Positions 19,147 through 28,247 of a DNA stretch of 64,000 nt are shown here, in pieces (positions within the stretch are counted from its first letter, which is position 1; the number at the start of each line of letters is the position of its first letter). Under the pieces are notes generated by a model. That model was given only the letters and a program-made list of their open reading frames with translations, was not told the DNA's origin and did not search any database. The position numbers were made by a program, and so were the translations under genes. Origin of the DNA: Breznakibacter sp047600785 (GTDB lineage Bacteria > Bacteroidota > Bacteroidia > Bacteroidales > Marinilabiliaceae); contig JASGKH010000002.1 of assembly GCA_047600785.1 (NCBI GenBank), forward strand, positions 3,472,001 through 3,536,000, written 5' to 3'.

Positions 19147-19668
19147 ATGGAAATGAAAAAGGGAATTTTTACAAGCTTGCTTGTGATGCTATTTATTTCG
19201 ATACCTAGCGTCGCACAGGAAGCAAAATTCAAAGCCACCTTCACACTGAACTTTATTCGTTACATTGGTTTTCCCGACGAATCCACCAAGGGTGATTTTG
19301 TGATTGGGGTACTACGGAGCAAAGAAATTGCCGACCACCTAAAGGAACAATCTGCAGGTAAAAAGTTTGGGTTCCAAGATGTGGTCATTAAGGAATTCAA
19401 ATCGATCGAAGAGATCACGCCATGCCAGGTGGTATTTGTTTCATCATATGCCAATTACGGCAAAAATGCTGTAACTATTGCCCAAAAAGCAGGAAAGAAC
19501 TCACTGATCGTAACTGAATCGGAAGGGGCTACCGGTAATGGGGCCGTCATAAACTTTGTGGTAAGAGACGAAAAGTTAAAATTTGAAATCCATAAAGCCA
19601 ATGCAGGCAAAGCTGGATTACAAATAAGCTCTAAGCTGGAAGGCATGGCATCTGCCATTAACCTTTAA
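19147..19668 (+). CDS. YfiR-family (DUF4154) periplasmic protein
   Basis: 173 residues with a Sec signal peptide (KKGIFTSLLVMLFISIPSVAQ; cleavage about residue 24). YfiR in Pseudomonas is a periplasmic repressor of the diguanylate cyclase YfiN; in many other bacteria YfiR-like proteins sit beside other membrane sensors. The FIRYIGFP start of the mature domain, the VFVSSYA segment and the closing KLKFEIHKANAGKAGLQISSKLEGMA pattern fit the family. No YfiN-like cyclase is present; the next gene is the chemoreceptor, about 200 bp downstream, so it may modulate that receptor or act elsewhere. A second in-frame ATG at 19153 is an equally good start. Confidence 0.82.
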   Translation: MEMKKGIFTSLLVMLFISIPSVAQEAKFKATFTLNFIRYIGFPDESTKGDFVIGVLRSKEIADHLKEQSAGKKFGFQDVVIKEFKSIEEITPCQVVFVSSYANYGKNAVTIAQKAGKNSLIVTESEGATGNGAVINFVVRDEKLKFEIHKANAGKAGLQISSKLEGMASAINL

Positions 19669-19874
19669 TTGTTTTTGTGGTTTTTTTATTGCTTTCACAA
19701 TCAAATGGAGTAACTTCATCGATTAAGACTAGAATAATGCCTGGGTTGTAATGTGCAATGCTTAAATTTGAAGGCGTTTGTTTATGATCCAATCTGGCTT
19801 TTTCATTTAGCTTTTGAAAAAGAAAAATGGAGAAGCCGGATTTATTTGTTAATTTTTTAAATAAGAACCCACTC

Positions 19875-21613
19875 ATGAAAATAAATTTTAACCTGAAGCT
19901 CAACATTGCCCAAAAGCTGTATTACGGCTTCGGAATTATTTTATTGTTCATTGTTATTAACGGAGTATTGACTTTCGTCACGTTAACCAACAGCCGGAAC
20001 TTAAACCGATTGCTTACGGAAGAGTATCTGCCCACCAGCGATCATCTGGCACACTTGGAAGAGATGATAGTCGACTCAAAAAGTTTGATACGTAGTTGGG
20101 TTTTCATCGATAAACAAGCGGGAACCCCCGATAAATTGAAATTAGAAAAGCTGGTAAATACCGATTTTCCCGCATTGGTCGAAAAATTGAAAATCAAAAA
20201 TTCAAGTGGTCGGACCAGGATACCGCCACCCTTAACCATATTTATTCTCAATCGGCCAGCCTTTTAGCCATGGAAAAGGAGATAATGGCCAGCTTGAGCT
20301 CGTTTGAAGCTTACGACGATGCCATGATCACCTTTATGGTGGAACCCCAAGTACAAGAGGGGGGAGACGTTGTGGTTCTCTCTGACGAAATTTCTGCCGC
20401 AGTTAATAAGCTATCTGATAAAATACTGAACGAAAGCAATAACCTTCTATCTGATATGAATAGTAGTTTTGCATGGTTTTCCGTATTGGTAGTGGTAATG
20501 GGCATTTTAATCTCCGTACTTGCCGCGCTGGTGGCTTATTTGCTTTATAACTCAATAGTGGCGCCCCTTAAAAAAGGGGTGGCCTTTGCACAAGCAATAG
20601 GTAAAGGAGATTTGAGTGCTAACGTGGATGTGGTCCAGAGCGATGAAATCGGCCAGCTGGCCGACGCACTGCGCGAAATGGCCGAAAATCTGAAAAACAT
20701 AGTGGTTACCATTAAAACAAATTCCGACAACTTGGTTCAATCAAGTAACATATTGAAGGAGAGCTCTATGCAACTATCGAAAGGCTCCGCCGATCAAGCC
20801 GCTTCAGCAGAAGAGGTCTCAACATCGATAGAAGAAATGGTGGCCAATATTGATCAAAACACGGAAAATTCCGTCCAAACCGAAAAAATCACCGTTGAAA
20901 CCGCAAAAGACGTAAACATTGCCAACAAGCTATCATCAGAAGCAGCCAAGGCGATGAAAGAAATTTCGGAGAAAATTACCATTATCAGCGATATTGCGTT
21001 CCAAACCAACATTTTGGCCCTTAATGCCGCAGTAGAAGCCGCACGTGCTGGTGAACACGGCCGTGGTTTTTCTGTCGTGGCATCGGAAGTGCGCAAACTG
21101 GCCGAACGGAGCAAAGCCGCCGCCGATGAGATCGTAAATTTGGTAACAACAGGGCTTAAAGTTTCTCAGCAGGCCGGAGAAAAAGCAAGGCTTTTGGTTC
21201 CCGATATCGAAAGGACCACCCAACTCATCAAAGAGATTTCGGCCGCCAGTATCGAACAAAAAACAGGAGCTGAACAAATTAACATGGCCATGCAACAACT
21301 TAACATGATTACACAGGAAAACGCTTCGTCCAGTGACATGTTAACTCAAAGCTCCAACCAATTAGCAATTTTGGCTAATAACTTAAAAGTGGCCGTGGGT
21401 ACTTTTAACGTTAGCGACGAAAATAATACGTTAGGAGAAGATAAGAACAGTTCTTCCGTAGAACCACAAGCTTCTCAATCCAAACAGACAATATCCTCGC
21501 CCCAGGCAACAAGAACCAAACAACGCGAGGGCAAAGTGCAGCAACCGAGCCTAGGCAATGATTTATCGGCGTTGGGACGAGAGTTTGATCTGGATAATTA
21601 CGAAAAGTTTTAA
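19875..21613 (+). pseudogene. methyl-accepting chemotaxis protein, frameshifted
   Basis: Two adjacent frames together make one chemoreceptor. The first (ATG 19875, MKINFNLKLNIAQKL) has TM1 (about residues 17-38) and the start of a four-helix sensor domain; the frame ends at 20267. The second frame (20270-21613 as an open frame) continues as KFKWSDQDTATLNHIYSQSA into MEKEIMASL, then TM2 (FSVLVVVMGILISVLAAL), a HAMP domain and the cytoplasmic signalling hairpin (LNAAVEAARAGEHGRGF, VVASEVRKLAERS). The break is at an A5 tract (20196-20200) where six As would restore the frame. The tail ends in DLDNYEKF, which could tether CheR/CheB. An earlier in-frame ATG exists at 19827. It may be a sequencing error, as this is the only receptor in an otherwise intact che cluster. 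Confidence 0.88.
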
Positions 21614-21624
21614 TCATTTGATTT

Positions 21625-21939
21625 ATGGCCCAGCTACCATTCTCAATTATTCACAACAGGGGAGCAAATACGAATACCCTTGATATAAGCGGTTCGTTGG
21701 TAATTAATTACATCGAAAAAATTTACGATGCATTGAGCAATGACATCGACCTGACTAAGAATTTAAACATCAGGGTCAAAGATGTAGAAAGCATAGACAT
21801 TACGTTTATACAAGTATTGTTTTCGCTAAAAAAAGAATTTGATGATTTGGGGTTAACCCTTAACATTTCGTTGGGTTTGAATGATGACTCTTGGTCATTG
21901 CTCCAAAACGCAGGATTTAAAAATCAATTTATCAACTAG
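21625..21939 (+). CDS. STAS-domain protein (anti-sigma-factor-antagonist-like)
   Basis: 104 residues, a single STAS fold. TLDISGSLVINYIEKIYDAL is the first strand-helix unit and VESIDITFIQVLFSLKKEFDD corresponds to the phosphorylation loop of SpoIIAA-type proteins. The usual D-S-S-G is changed to D-I-T-F, leaving a threonine at the phospho-acceptor position but no glycine. It lies 11 bp after the chemoreceptor and 11 bp before cheY. STAS proteins in this position occur in other chemosensory clusters; here it might be a partner for one of the ATPase or phosphatase proteins downstream, which is inference. Confidence 0.75.
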   Translation: MAQLPFSIIHNRGANTNTLDISGSLVINYIEKIYDALSNDIDLTKNLNIRVKDVESIDITFIQVLFSLKKEFDDLGLTLNISLGLNDDSWSLLQNAGFKNQFIN

Positions 21940-21950
21940 ACATAAAAACC

Positions 21951-22316
21951 ATGGCAAAAACTGTTCTCATTGTTGACGACTCTGAAAGTATCCGTGAAGT
22001 GGTGAATTTCACCCTGCAGAATGAAGGTTACGATGTGCTGGTCGGCGTGGACGGCGAAGACGCCCTCAAATTTCTCGATGGCCGAAACATTGACATCATC
22101 ATCACCGACTTGCACATGCCTAACCTCGACGGATTAGGGCTGATCCGGAAGGTAAGGGAAATGGAAAGTTACAAGCACATACCAATTTTATTCCTTACGA
22201 CCGAATCGCAAGCTGCCAAAAAGATGGAGGCCAAAGAAGCTGGCGCTACCGGATGGATCATAAAACCTTTTGTCCCTGCCAAACTTTTAAGTGCAATTAC
22301 CAGGGTGATAAGATGA
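21951..22316 (+). CDS. cheY: chemotaxis response regulator CheY
   Basis: 121 residues, receiver domain only. The acidic pair is D9-D10, the phospho-acceptor D53 lies in IIITDLHMP, the switch threonine is in LFLTTES and the conserved lysine is in IIKPF. It should be phosphorylated by CheA (gene 22703). Its stop codon overlaps the start of the Hpt gene (ATGA), so the two are translationally coupled. No CheZ, CheC or CheX phosphatase is visible nearby. Confidence 0.9.
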   Translation: MAKTVLIVDDSESIREVVNFTLQNEGYDVLVGVDGEDALKFLDGRNIDIIITDLHMPNLDGLGLIRKVREMESYKHIPILFLTTESQAAKKMEAKEAGATGWIIKPFVPAKLLSAITRVIR

Positions 22317-22690
22317 TTGAGACCATTAGGAAGATATTTGTCGATGAAACAACAGAACAACTGCACTCCATTTCGGAAGTCCTCGACAATGGTTCCCGTT
22401 TCCCATTAACACCGGAAATGATGGAAAAAATCTTCTTAGCCATGCATACAATAAAAGGATCAGGACCTATGTTCGGTTTTCCAAACTTGCCAAAAGTATC
22501 GATGCCGGTAGAAAAAACATTTGCCAAAATAAAAACAGGGCAAGTAAATTTTTCGTATGAAATAGGCATGAAAACAAACGATGCGATTAAAGTAATGCTG
22601 GAAGCCTTGGAGCGAAATTCAGATGACCATTTGCCATCTGACATCGAAAAAACCGATATACTTAACTTTTTTAAAGAAATTTGCCCTTAA
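22313..22690 (+). CDS. stand-alone histidine phosphotransfer (Hpt/CheA-P1-like) domain
   Basis: 125 residues starting at the ATG that overlaps the cheY stop; a longer frame from 22253 lies inside cheY and is rejected. The phospho-accepting histidine is H45 in AMHTIKGSGPMFGF. The sequence resembles the P1 domain of the CheA encoded next door (FVEEALDNVHDLE ... AMHSLKGGGAMFGF, also H45), so it appears to be a duplicated P1 module. It has no kinase or ATP-binding domain. It could take phosphate from CheA or store and relay phosphate to a response regulator. Confidence 0.8.
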   Translation: MIETIRKIFVDETTEQLHSISEVLDNGSRFPLTPEMMEKIFLAMHTIKGSGPMFGFPNLPKVSMPVEKTFAKIKTGQVNFSYEIGMKTNDAIKVMLEALERNSDDHLPSDIEKTDILNFFKEICP

Positions 22691-22702
22691 TACACTGACC
22701 CA

Positions 22703-24760
22703 ATGATTGATAAGTTTAGGGAAAAATTTGTCGAAGAGGCACTCGATAATGTGCACGACCTTGAAGAAGGATTGTTGTTGCTCGAGAACGACCATAAGAA
22801 CAAGGAAATCATCGAACGTATTTTCCGAGCAATGCACTCTCTCAAGGGGGGTGGTGCCATGTTTGGTTTTAATGACCTCAGCGAGTTCACCCATCACCTC
22901 GAGACTGTGTTTGATTGGGTGAGAAATGGCAAGCTGGAGGTTACCGACACCATTGTGACAATGACCCTTAATGCCATTGACCACATCAAGCATCTGTTAG
23001 AAGTAGGAGACCTGACCGATGCTGGCGAGAAGCAGCAACAAAAAGCCTTTATTGACAAAGTACAAAGTTTGATAGGAACAGGCGGAGGGCAGAAAAAAGA
23101 GGCTCAGGCCGATACTCAACCAAAAACCGATTGGGCTAATGATGGATCGGCAACCCATTTAATTTCGTTCGAACCAGACGGTGATATCTTAAAAAACGGA
23201 ACAAATCCATTGTTCCTTATCGATGATTTACACGCTCTGGGCAATGCGGTTGCCATTCCGTTTTTCGAAAGCTTACCAAGGTTTTCCGAACTCGATCCAA
23301 CATCGCACTACTGTAAATGGCAAATCATCCTTAACACCGAGGTTCTTGTCAACGAAATAAAGGATGTGTTCATTTTTGTGGAAGACGAATGTAAGATTGA
23401 AATTAACGAAATTACCAAAGGGAATTTGTTTTCGAACCCCAGTTTTGAAACTTTCTTAAAGCAAAATACAGAAAGCGGAAAACCGATAGATATTGAACAA
23501 CTCAAATCTTTTGCCCCCAACACAGGCAACGACGCCTTTGATGAAGGAGATGAATCGGATTCTTTATTGAAGAAGAAAACCCAACTCAAAGACCACAAAA
23601 TATCCAGCATTCGTGTTGCATCCACCAAGGTTGATGAATTGGTTACGCTGGTCAGCGAATTGGTCACGGTACAAGCCCAGTTGAACCTGTACGCCGAACG
23701 GAGCGGGGAAGCAGGCATTGTTGCATTGGCCGAAAATATCCAAAAGCTTTCCCGCCAATTGCGAGACAATGCTTTTGAAATAAGCCTGATCCCTTTGCAA
23801 AGTGAACTTATGCGTTTCCAAAGGCTGGTCCGCGACTTGTCCAAAGAACTTAACAAAGACATTGATTTTGTCGTGGAAGGAGGTGAAATCGAGCTTGATA
23901 AAAACATCATCGAACACTTAACCGATCCTTTGTTGCACATTATCCGTAACTCGATTGACCATGGTATCGAGATGCCTGACGAACGCATCAAGCAAGGAAA
24001 ACCTCCCAAAGGAACCATTTTCTTCAAAGCTTTCCATTCCGGGGCTAATGTGGTAATCAGGGTAACCGACGATGGCAAGGGCATTGATCCCGTTTTTATC
24101 AAAAACAAAGCCGTTGAAAAGGGGCTCATTGAACCCAACGTTGAGTTAAGCAAAAAGGAACTTCTTGATCTTTTATTCGTCAGTGGCTTCTCGACCCGTG
24201 ATACTGTTTCCGATTTGTCGGGCAGGGGAGTAGGGATGGATGTGGTACGGAAAAAAATCGGAGAAATTCGCGGAGAAGTGCTTTTGGACTCCGAACCAGG
24301 CATGGGAACGACTACCACGCTCGAATTGCCAATGACACTTTCGATCATCGACGGACTGTTGCTAAAAGTTGCCAACAATCATTATGTAGTACCAATTTCG
24401 TCGATCGAAAAAATTTATGAATTCGAGAACGGCAAAATATCCAATACGCTTAACCACATCATTTCCATCGACAACAATCAATACCCGTTTATCGATCTGC
24501 GTGAAGTGTTTGAAGAAAGCACCATCAACGATGGCACCGAACAGTTAATATTGACCAAATCGGAAGACAAATTAGTCGGATTGGTTGTGGATCAGGTGAT
24601 TGGTGAATATCAAACCGTGGTAAAGCCATTGGGACGTTACCTAAAATCGCATGAAACTATTTCGGGAGCATCTATTCTGGGCGACGGCAGTATTGCCTTT
24701 GTGATCGATACCAATAGGTTGATCCATTTCAATTCATCCAAAAAATTCAAGACCAAGTAA
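22703..24760 (+). CDS. cheA: chemotaxis sensor histidine kinase CheA
   Basis: 685 residues. P1/Hpt domain at 1-120 with phospho-acceptor H45 (AMHSLKGGG); a linker with a middle domain (about 140-270); dimerization P3 domain (about 290-365) beginning SIRVASTKVDELVTLVSEL; P4 ATPase (about 366-545) with N-box HIIRNSIDHGIE, G1 VTDDGKGIDP and G2 SGRGVGMDVVRKKI; P5 CheW-like domain (about 548-685). It lacks a C-terminal receiver. It couples receptor state to phosphorylation of CheY and CheB. The gene follows the Hpt gene by 12 bp and precedes two cheW genes. Confidence 0.95.
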   Translation: MIDKFREKFVEEALDNVHDLEEGLLLLENDHKNKEIIERIFRAMHSLKGGGAMFGFNDLSEFTHHLETVFDWVRNGKLEVTDTIVTMTLNAIDHIKHLLEVGDLTDAGEKQQQKAFIDKVQSLIGTGGGQKKEAQADTQPKTDWANDGSATHLISFEPDGDILKNGTNPLFLIDDLHALGNAVAIPFFESLPRFSELDPTSHYCKWQIILNTEVLVNEIKDVFIFVEDECKIEINEITKGNLFSNPSFETFLKQNTESGKPIDIEQLKSFAPNTGNDAFDEGDESDSLLKKKTQLKDHKISSIRVASTKVDELVTLVSELVTVQAQLNLYAERSGEAGIVALAENIQKLSRQLRDNAFEISLIPLQSELMRFQRLVRDLSKELNKDIDFVVEGGEIELDKNIIEHLTDPLLHIIRNSIDHGIEMPDERIKQGKPPKGTIFFKAFHSGANVVIRVTDDGKGIDPVFIKNKAVEKGLIEPNVELSKKELLDLLFVSGFSTRDTVSDLSGRGVGMDVVRKKIGEIRGEVLLDSEPGMGTTTTLELPMTLSIIDGLLLKVANNHYVVPISSIEKIYEFENGKISNTLNHIISIDNNQYPFIDLREVFEESTINDGTEQLILTKSEDKLVGLVVDQVIGEYQTVVKPLGRYLKSHETISGASILGDGSIAFVIDTNRLIHFNSSKKFKTK

Positions 24761-24818
24761 CCAATACCCATCACTTTAGGCAAGAAGATCTTGGCCCAAT
24801 GAAAAAATTCTTAAACAC

Positions 24819-25271
24819 ATGAAGGAAGAATTAAGTACTATAATCACTTTCAAAATAGACGACAGCCTTTTTGCTTTCGATGCGTTGAAAGTGCGCCACA
24901 TATTGGAATTGAGCAAACTGACCCATATGCCCAACACGGCAAAATTCCTCATCGGCCTAATCAATTTGCACGGAAACATCATACCTATTGCAGATTTAAG
25001 GATGCTTTTGGGACAACAGAACCTGCAAAACACGAAAGACACGTCAGTTATTGTGATTTCCCCAAACGGGATGTTGGAATCATATCTGGGTTTGGTTGTT
25101 GACATGGTACAAGAAGTCATACCCATCTCGTCCGACAAAATCAAACCTTCATTAATTGAAGGAAGCATTGGGATGATAGATACATTTATAGGAACAGTTC
25201 ACCTTAACAATGAATTCATCAACATCATCAATTTAGATGACTTGGTGGAAAAAGTAGAGAAAGCCAAATAG
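24819..25271 (+). CDS. cheW: CheW-like coupling protein 1
   Basis: 150 residues, a single CheW domain. FKIDDSLFAFDALKVRHILEL is the first subdomain, followed by the conserved FLIGLINLHGNIIPIADLRMLLG. It bridges the chemoreceptor hairpin and CheA P5. It lies 58 bp after cheA and 11 bp before the second cheW. The two copies are clearly different in sequence, which suggests distinct receptor or kinase interactions. Confidence 0.9.
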   Translation: MKEELSTIITFKIDDSLFAFDALKVRHILELSKLTHMPNTAKFLIGLINLHGNIIPIADLRMLLGQQNLQNTKDTSVIVISPNGMLESYLGLVVDMVQEVIPISSDKIKPSLIEGSIGMIDTFIGTVHLNNEFINIINLDDLVEKVEKAK

Positions 25272-25282
25272 CATTAAGCAAT

Positions 25283-25756
25283 ATGAGCACCGAATTAAAT
25301 ACATACCTTACGTTTAAAGTAGGCAACCACTTTTTCGGCGTGGATGTCAGTAAGGTTTTGGAAATCAGCGAATATAAAAAGCCGCAGCCTGTTCCCGATA
25401 GCCCTGCTTACATGAGCGGTGTCGTTGAATTTCGCGAACAAGTAATCCCGTTGATCGATTGTGGGCTGAAATTCAATTTACCAGCTATTGACATTACAGA
25501 AGTAACCTGCATGGTGGCTCTTGAGGTGTACAATGAAGAATTGGGCAAAAAATTCAATGCAGCCATTGTGGTCGATGCCGTATCGGATGTGTTTGAGGCT
25601 AACAATGCCGAAAAACTTTCAATGGAGGACGATTTTAAACCCGGATACGTGTTGGCTTCGTACAAAACAGACAAAGGGCTGGTTATCGTGTTAGATGCCG
25701 ACAAAGTATTCAGTGATAAAGACATTATAGCCATTGACGCAATAATGGGCCGCTAA
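25283..25756 (+). CDS. cheW: CheW-like coupling protein 2
   Basis: 157 residues. TFKVGNHFFGVDVSKVLEI and YMSGVVEFREQVIPLIDCGLKF are the two CheW landmarks; the usual RG at the receptor-binding loop is replaced by SGVVEFRE, still keeping an arginine. The stop is 2 bp before the cheR start. It is a second scaffold for the CheA-receptor array, diverged from the copy at 24819. Confidence 0.9.
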   Translation: MSTELNTYLTFKVGNHFFGVDVSKVLEISEYKKPQPVPDSPAYMSGVVEFREQVIPLIDCGLKFNLPAIDITEVTCMVALEVYNEELGKKFNAAIVVDAVSDVFEANNAEKLSMEDDFKPGYVLASYKTDKGLVIVLDADKVFSDKDIIAIDAIMGR

Positions 25757-25758
25757 GC

Positions 25759-26628
25759 ATGGCGAACGAAGATCAAAAAATATCAAAAGAACTGGATTGT
25801 TTTAAAGCTGAACTTTCCGACAAAGATTTTCAGGCTTTCAGTACGTTCATTTTCAATGAGTACGGTATAAAAATGCCGCCCATAAAGCGCATTATGCTAC
25901 AAGGTCGCCTATTGAAACGGATTCGAGAACTGAACATGAAATCGTACTCGGAATATAAAGAGTATTTTTTCAGCAAAGAAGGTCAGGAAAAAGAACTGTA
26001 TAATTTTTTGAACGTCGTAACCACAAACAAAACAGATTTTTTCAGGGAACCTGCCCATTTTGATTTTCTGAATGGTACGGTTTTGACCGAATTTACGAGA
26101 AAAAGTCCATCGCGGGTATTTAAAGTTTGGAGCGCTGGCTGCTCAAGTGGAGAAGAACCATATACATTGGCCATTGTTTTAAATGAATTCAAAAAACAAA
26201 ACCCTTCGTTTGTTTTCAATATTATGGGAACCGACATATCGAACCAAGTGCTGGAAAAAGCGGCAAAAGGGGTATACGCCGAACAAAAAATAGAGATTAT
26301 TCCGCTGGAATTGAAAAAGAAATATTTCTTAAAAAGCAAAGACAGAACAAATCCCACGGTAAGGGTAAAGCCAGAGTTGCAAACAAATTTGTCGCTCAAG
26401 CACCTAAACCTAATGGACAATTTTTATGATGTAAAGGAGATCTTTTCGGCCGTATTCTGCCGAAACGTGTTGATCTATTTCGATCGGCATACACAGGAAA
26501 AGGTCATCAACAAACTGTGCCAGCAATTAGAACCCGGGGGTTATTTTTTCATCGGGCATTCCGAGTCCCTTTCGGGCATGAGTGTTCCATTGGTCCATAT
26601 CAAACCGACCATATTTCAAAAAGTATAA
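25759..26628 (+). CDS. cheR: chemoreceptor glutamate methyltransferase CheR (full-length copy)
   Basis: 289 residues. The N-terminal helical domain (1-95) is followed by a SAM-binding domain with VWSAGCSSGEEPYTLA (motif I, all key glycines and the acidic residue kept), GTDISNQVLEKA (motif II) and FCRNVLIYFD plus LEPGGYFFIGHSESL. The NKTDFFREP segment is the typical substrate-proximal arginine region. It methylates receptor glutamates opposite CheB. It is the most canonical of three CheR-like genes in this block. Confidence 0.94.
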   Translation: MANEDQKISKELDCFKAELSDKDFQAFSTFIFNEYGIKMPPIKRIMLQGRLLKRIRELNMKSYSEYKEYFFSKEGQEKELYNFLNVVTTNKTDFFREPAHFDFLNGTVLTEFTRKSPSRVFKVWSAGCSSGEEPYTLAIVLNEFKKQNPSFVFNIMGTDISNQVLEKAAKGVYAEQKIEIIPLELKKKYFLKSKDRTNPTVRVKPELQTNLSLKHLNLMDNFYDVKEIFSAVFCRNVLIYFDRHTQEKVINKLCQQLEPGGYFFIGHSESLSGMSVPLVHIKPTIFQKV

Positions 26629-26653
26629 ACAAAAACGGTATAAATCTTTCACT

Positions 26654-27553
26654 ATGGCTAATCTATCTGATAAACAACTCTTAAAGGAACTGCGGGACCG
26701 ATTGGAGGAACGACGCAATTATGAAGTCGAGGTCCAAGAAATGTCTAAAGAATTGCAAGACATTACACGTAGGCTGAAAGAGTCTGAAGCCTTAAAGAGC
26801 CACTTCATTTCGAACATTTCGAACGAAATAGTCAACCCCTTTACCTCTATTTTAGGTTTGTCCAAAGCCATTTTATCGGTAGAGAAACACGACTGGAAAA
26901 AAGTAGTTTCGATGGTTGCACTGATCCACAGCGAAGCATTTAACCTTGATTTTCAGTTAAGGAACATCTTTGTTGCAGCCAAAATCGAGGCCGGAGAGAT
27001 ACAACCCAACATTGCCAAAGTAAACGTTCGCAGCTTGGTGCAAACGGTTATCGACTCGTTCAACATTGTCTCAAGAAAAATGAACATCGAAATCGAACAC
27101 CAATTCAATATCGAATACGGATTTGGCAAAAACTTTTACTTCAAAACCGATTCCGAAAAACTAAAGTTAATTGTCAGCAACCTCATCAATAATGCACTGA
27201 AATACAGTTATAAAGACTGCAAAGTAATTATAAAGGTATGGATTGAGGACGATTTGCTCAATATTTCGGTACAGGATTTTGGAACAGGTATTTCAGAGAA
27301 AAACCAAAAAATAATTTTCGAACGTTTTAAAAGGCTCGATTCTGGCATCAACTCCATCAACAGAGGACACGGATTGGGATTGTCCATCACAAAAGCATTG
27401 CTAGATGTGTTGGGCGGAAATATCGAAATAAACAGTAAAAAAGGCGAGGGTTCAACCTTTACTGTTTATTTGCCGGAGGCGCGCAATATTGTAGATGGTT
27501 TTAGCGGCGACGGCAACGATATTTTCTTTGATGAAGGGGACGAGATTTTTTAA
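26654..27553 (+). CDS. histidine-kinase-like ATPase lacking the phospho-acceptor histidine
   Basis: 300 residues from the ATG at 26654 (MANLSDKQLL). An upstream in-frame ATG (26582) lies inside cheR. The N-terminal coiled coil (about 8-47) leads into a HisKA-like dimerization helix reading FISNISNEIVNPFTSILG. Sensor kinases normally have SHEIRTP here, so the histidine position is N57 (codon AAC, one base from CAC). The ATPase domain is complete: N-box SNLINNALKYS, G1 QDFGTGIS, G2 GHGLGLSITKALLDVLGG. It could bind ATP without autophosphorylating, act as a scaffold, or phosphorylate another partner. Confidence 0.82.
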   Translation: MANLSDKQLLKELRDRLEERRNYEVEVQEMSKELQDITRRLKESEALKSHFISNISNEIVNPFTSILGLSKAILSVEKHDWKKVVSMVALIHSEAFNLDFQLRNIFVAAKIEAGEIQPNIAKVNVRSLVQTVIDSFNIVSRKMNIEIEHQFNIEYGFGKNFYFKTDSEKLKLIVSNLINNALKYSYKDCKVIIKVWIEDDLLNISVQDFGTGISEKNQKIIFERFKRLDSGINSINRGHGLGLSITKALLDVLGGNIEINSKKGEGSTFTVYLPEARNIVDGFSGDGNDIFFDEGDEIF

Positions 27554-27563
27554 GTTTCGCTAA

Positions 27564-28037
27564 ATGGATAATTATTTACAACATTTTCTATACCCCTCAT
27601 CATTATTCGTCAGTAAAGACCCTTATTTGGTAAAAACCATTTTGGGATCGTGCGTGGCAGTATGCCTTTGGGATAAAAGGCTTAAAGTAGGCGGCATAAA
27701 CCATTTCATGCTGCCAAACTGGAACGGTAACGATTTGGCATCGCCCAAATACGGAAATATCGCTATTGACAAATTGGTGGAGCGTATGTTCATGCACGGC
27801 TGTCGGTTAGAAGACCTTCAGGCCAAAGTGTTCGGAGGAGGCGAACTGCTCGACTCCGGGAAAGGCAGCTCGACCATGATAGGGGAAAGGAACATAAGAG
27901 TTGCACGGATGATGCTTGAAGAGAAAAATATTCCCGTCGTCGCATCGAGTACAGGAGGAAAACGAGGACGAAAAATCCTCTTCTTCACTGATTCGGGCGA
28001 AGTGCGCCATAAATTTTTAGAAAAACAAAATTTATAA
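27564..28037 (+). CDS. cheD: chemoreceptor glutamine deamidase CheD
   Basis: 157 residues. The catalytic cysteine is in ILGSCVAVCLWD and the histidine in GGINHFMLP; GKRGRKILFFTDSGEV is the conserved C-terminal strand pair. CheD converts receptor glutamines to methylatable glutamates. It follows the kinase-like gene by 10 bp. CheC, the usual regulator of CheD in some lineages, is not seen here. Confidence 0.93.
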   Translation: MDNYLQHFLYPSSLFVSKDPYLVKTILGSCVAVCLWDKRLKVGGINHFMLPNWNGNDLASPKYGNIAIDKLVERMFMHGCRLEDLQAKVFGGGELLDSGKGSSTMIGERNIRVARMMLEEKNIPVVASSTGGKRGRKILFFTDSGEVRHKFLEKQNL

Positions 28038-28247
28038 GGATGCCTGCATTGTAAGGGATTGATTGTACCGTTGGGTTTATTTGGCATTGAAGAGGATTAA
28101 TGCTATATTAAACTTTCTATTGTTGTCAGTCTGGACCTTTACTTATGAATGTTCGGGGTGACTTCAATAATTTTAGGACGATACCCTATTTCTTTCAATA
28201 GGGAAGTTCGCGTGATGATTTATGGTTAACCCTAATACGGATATTGC

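Noticed and set aside
28038..28247. Possible RNA gene or promoter between cheD and cheB
   Set aside because: I found no tRNA-like arms, strong hairpin or TAnnTTTG box.
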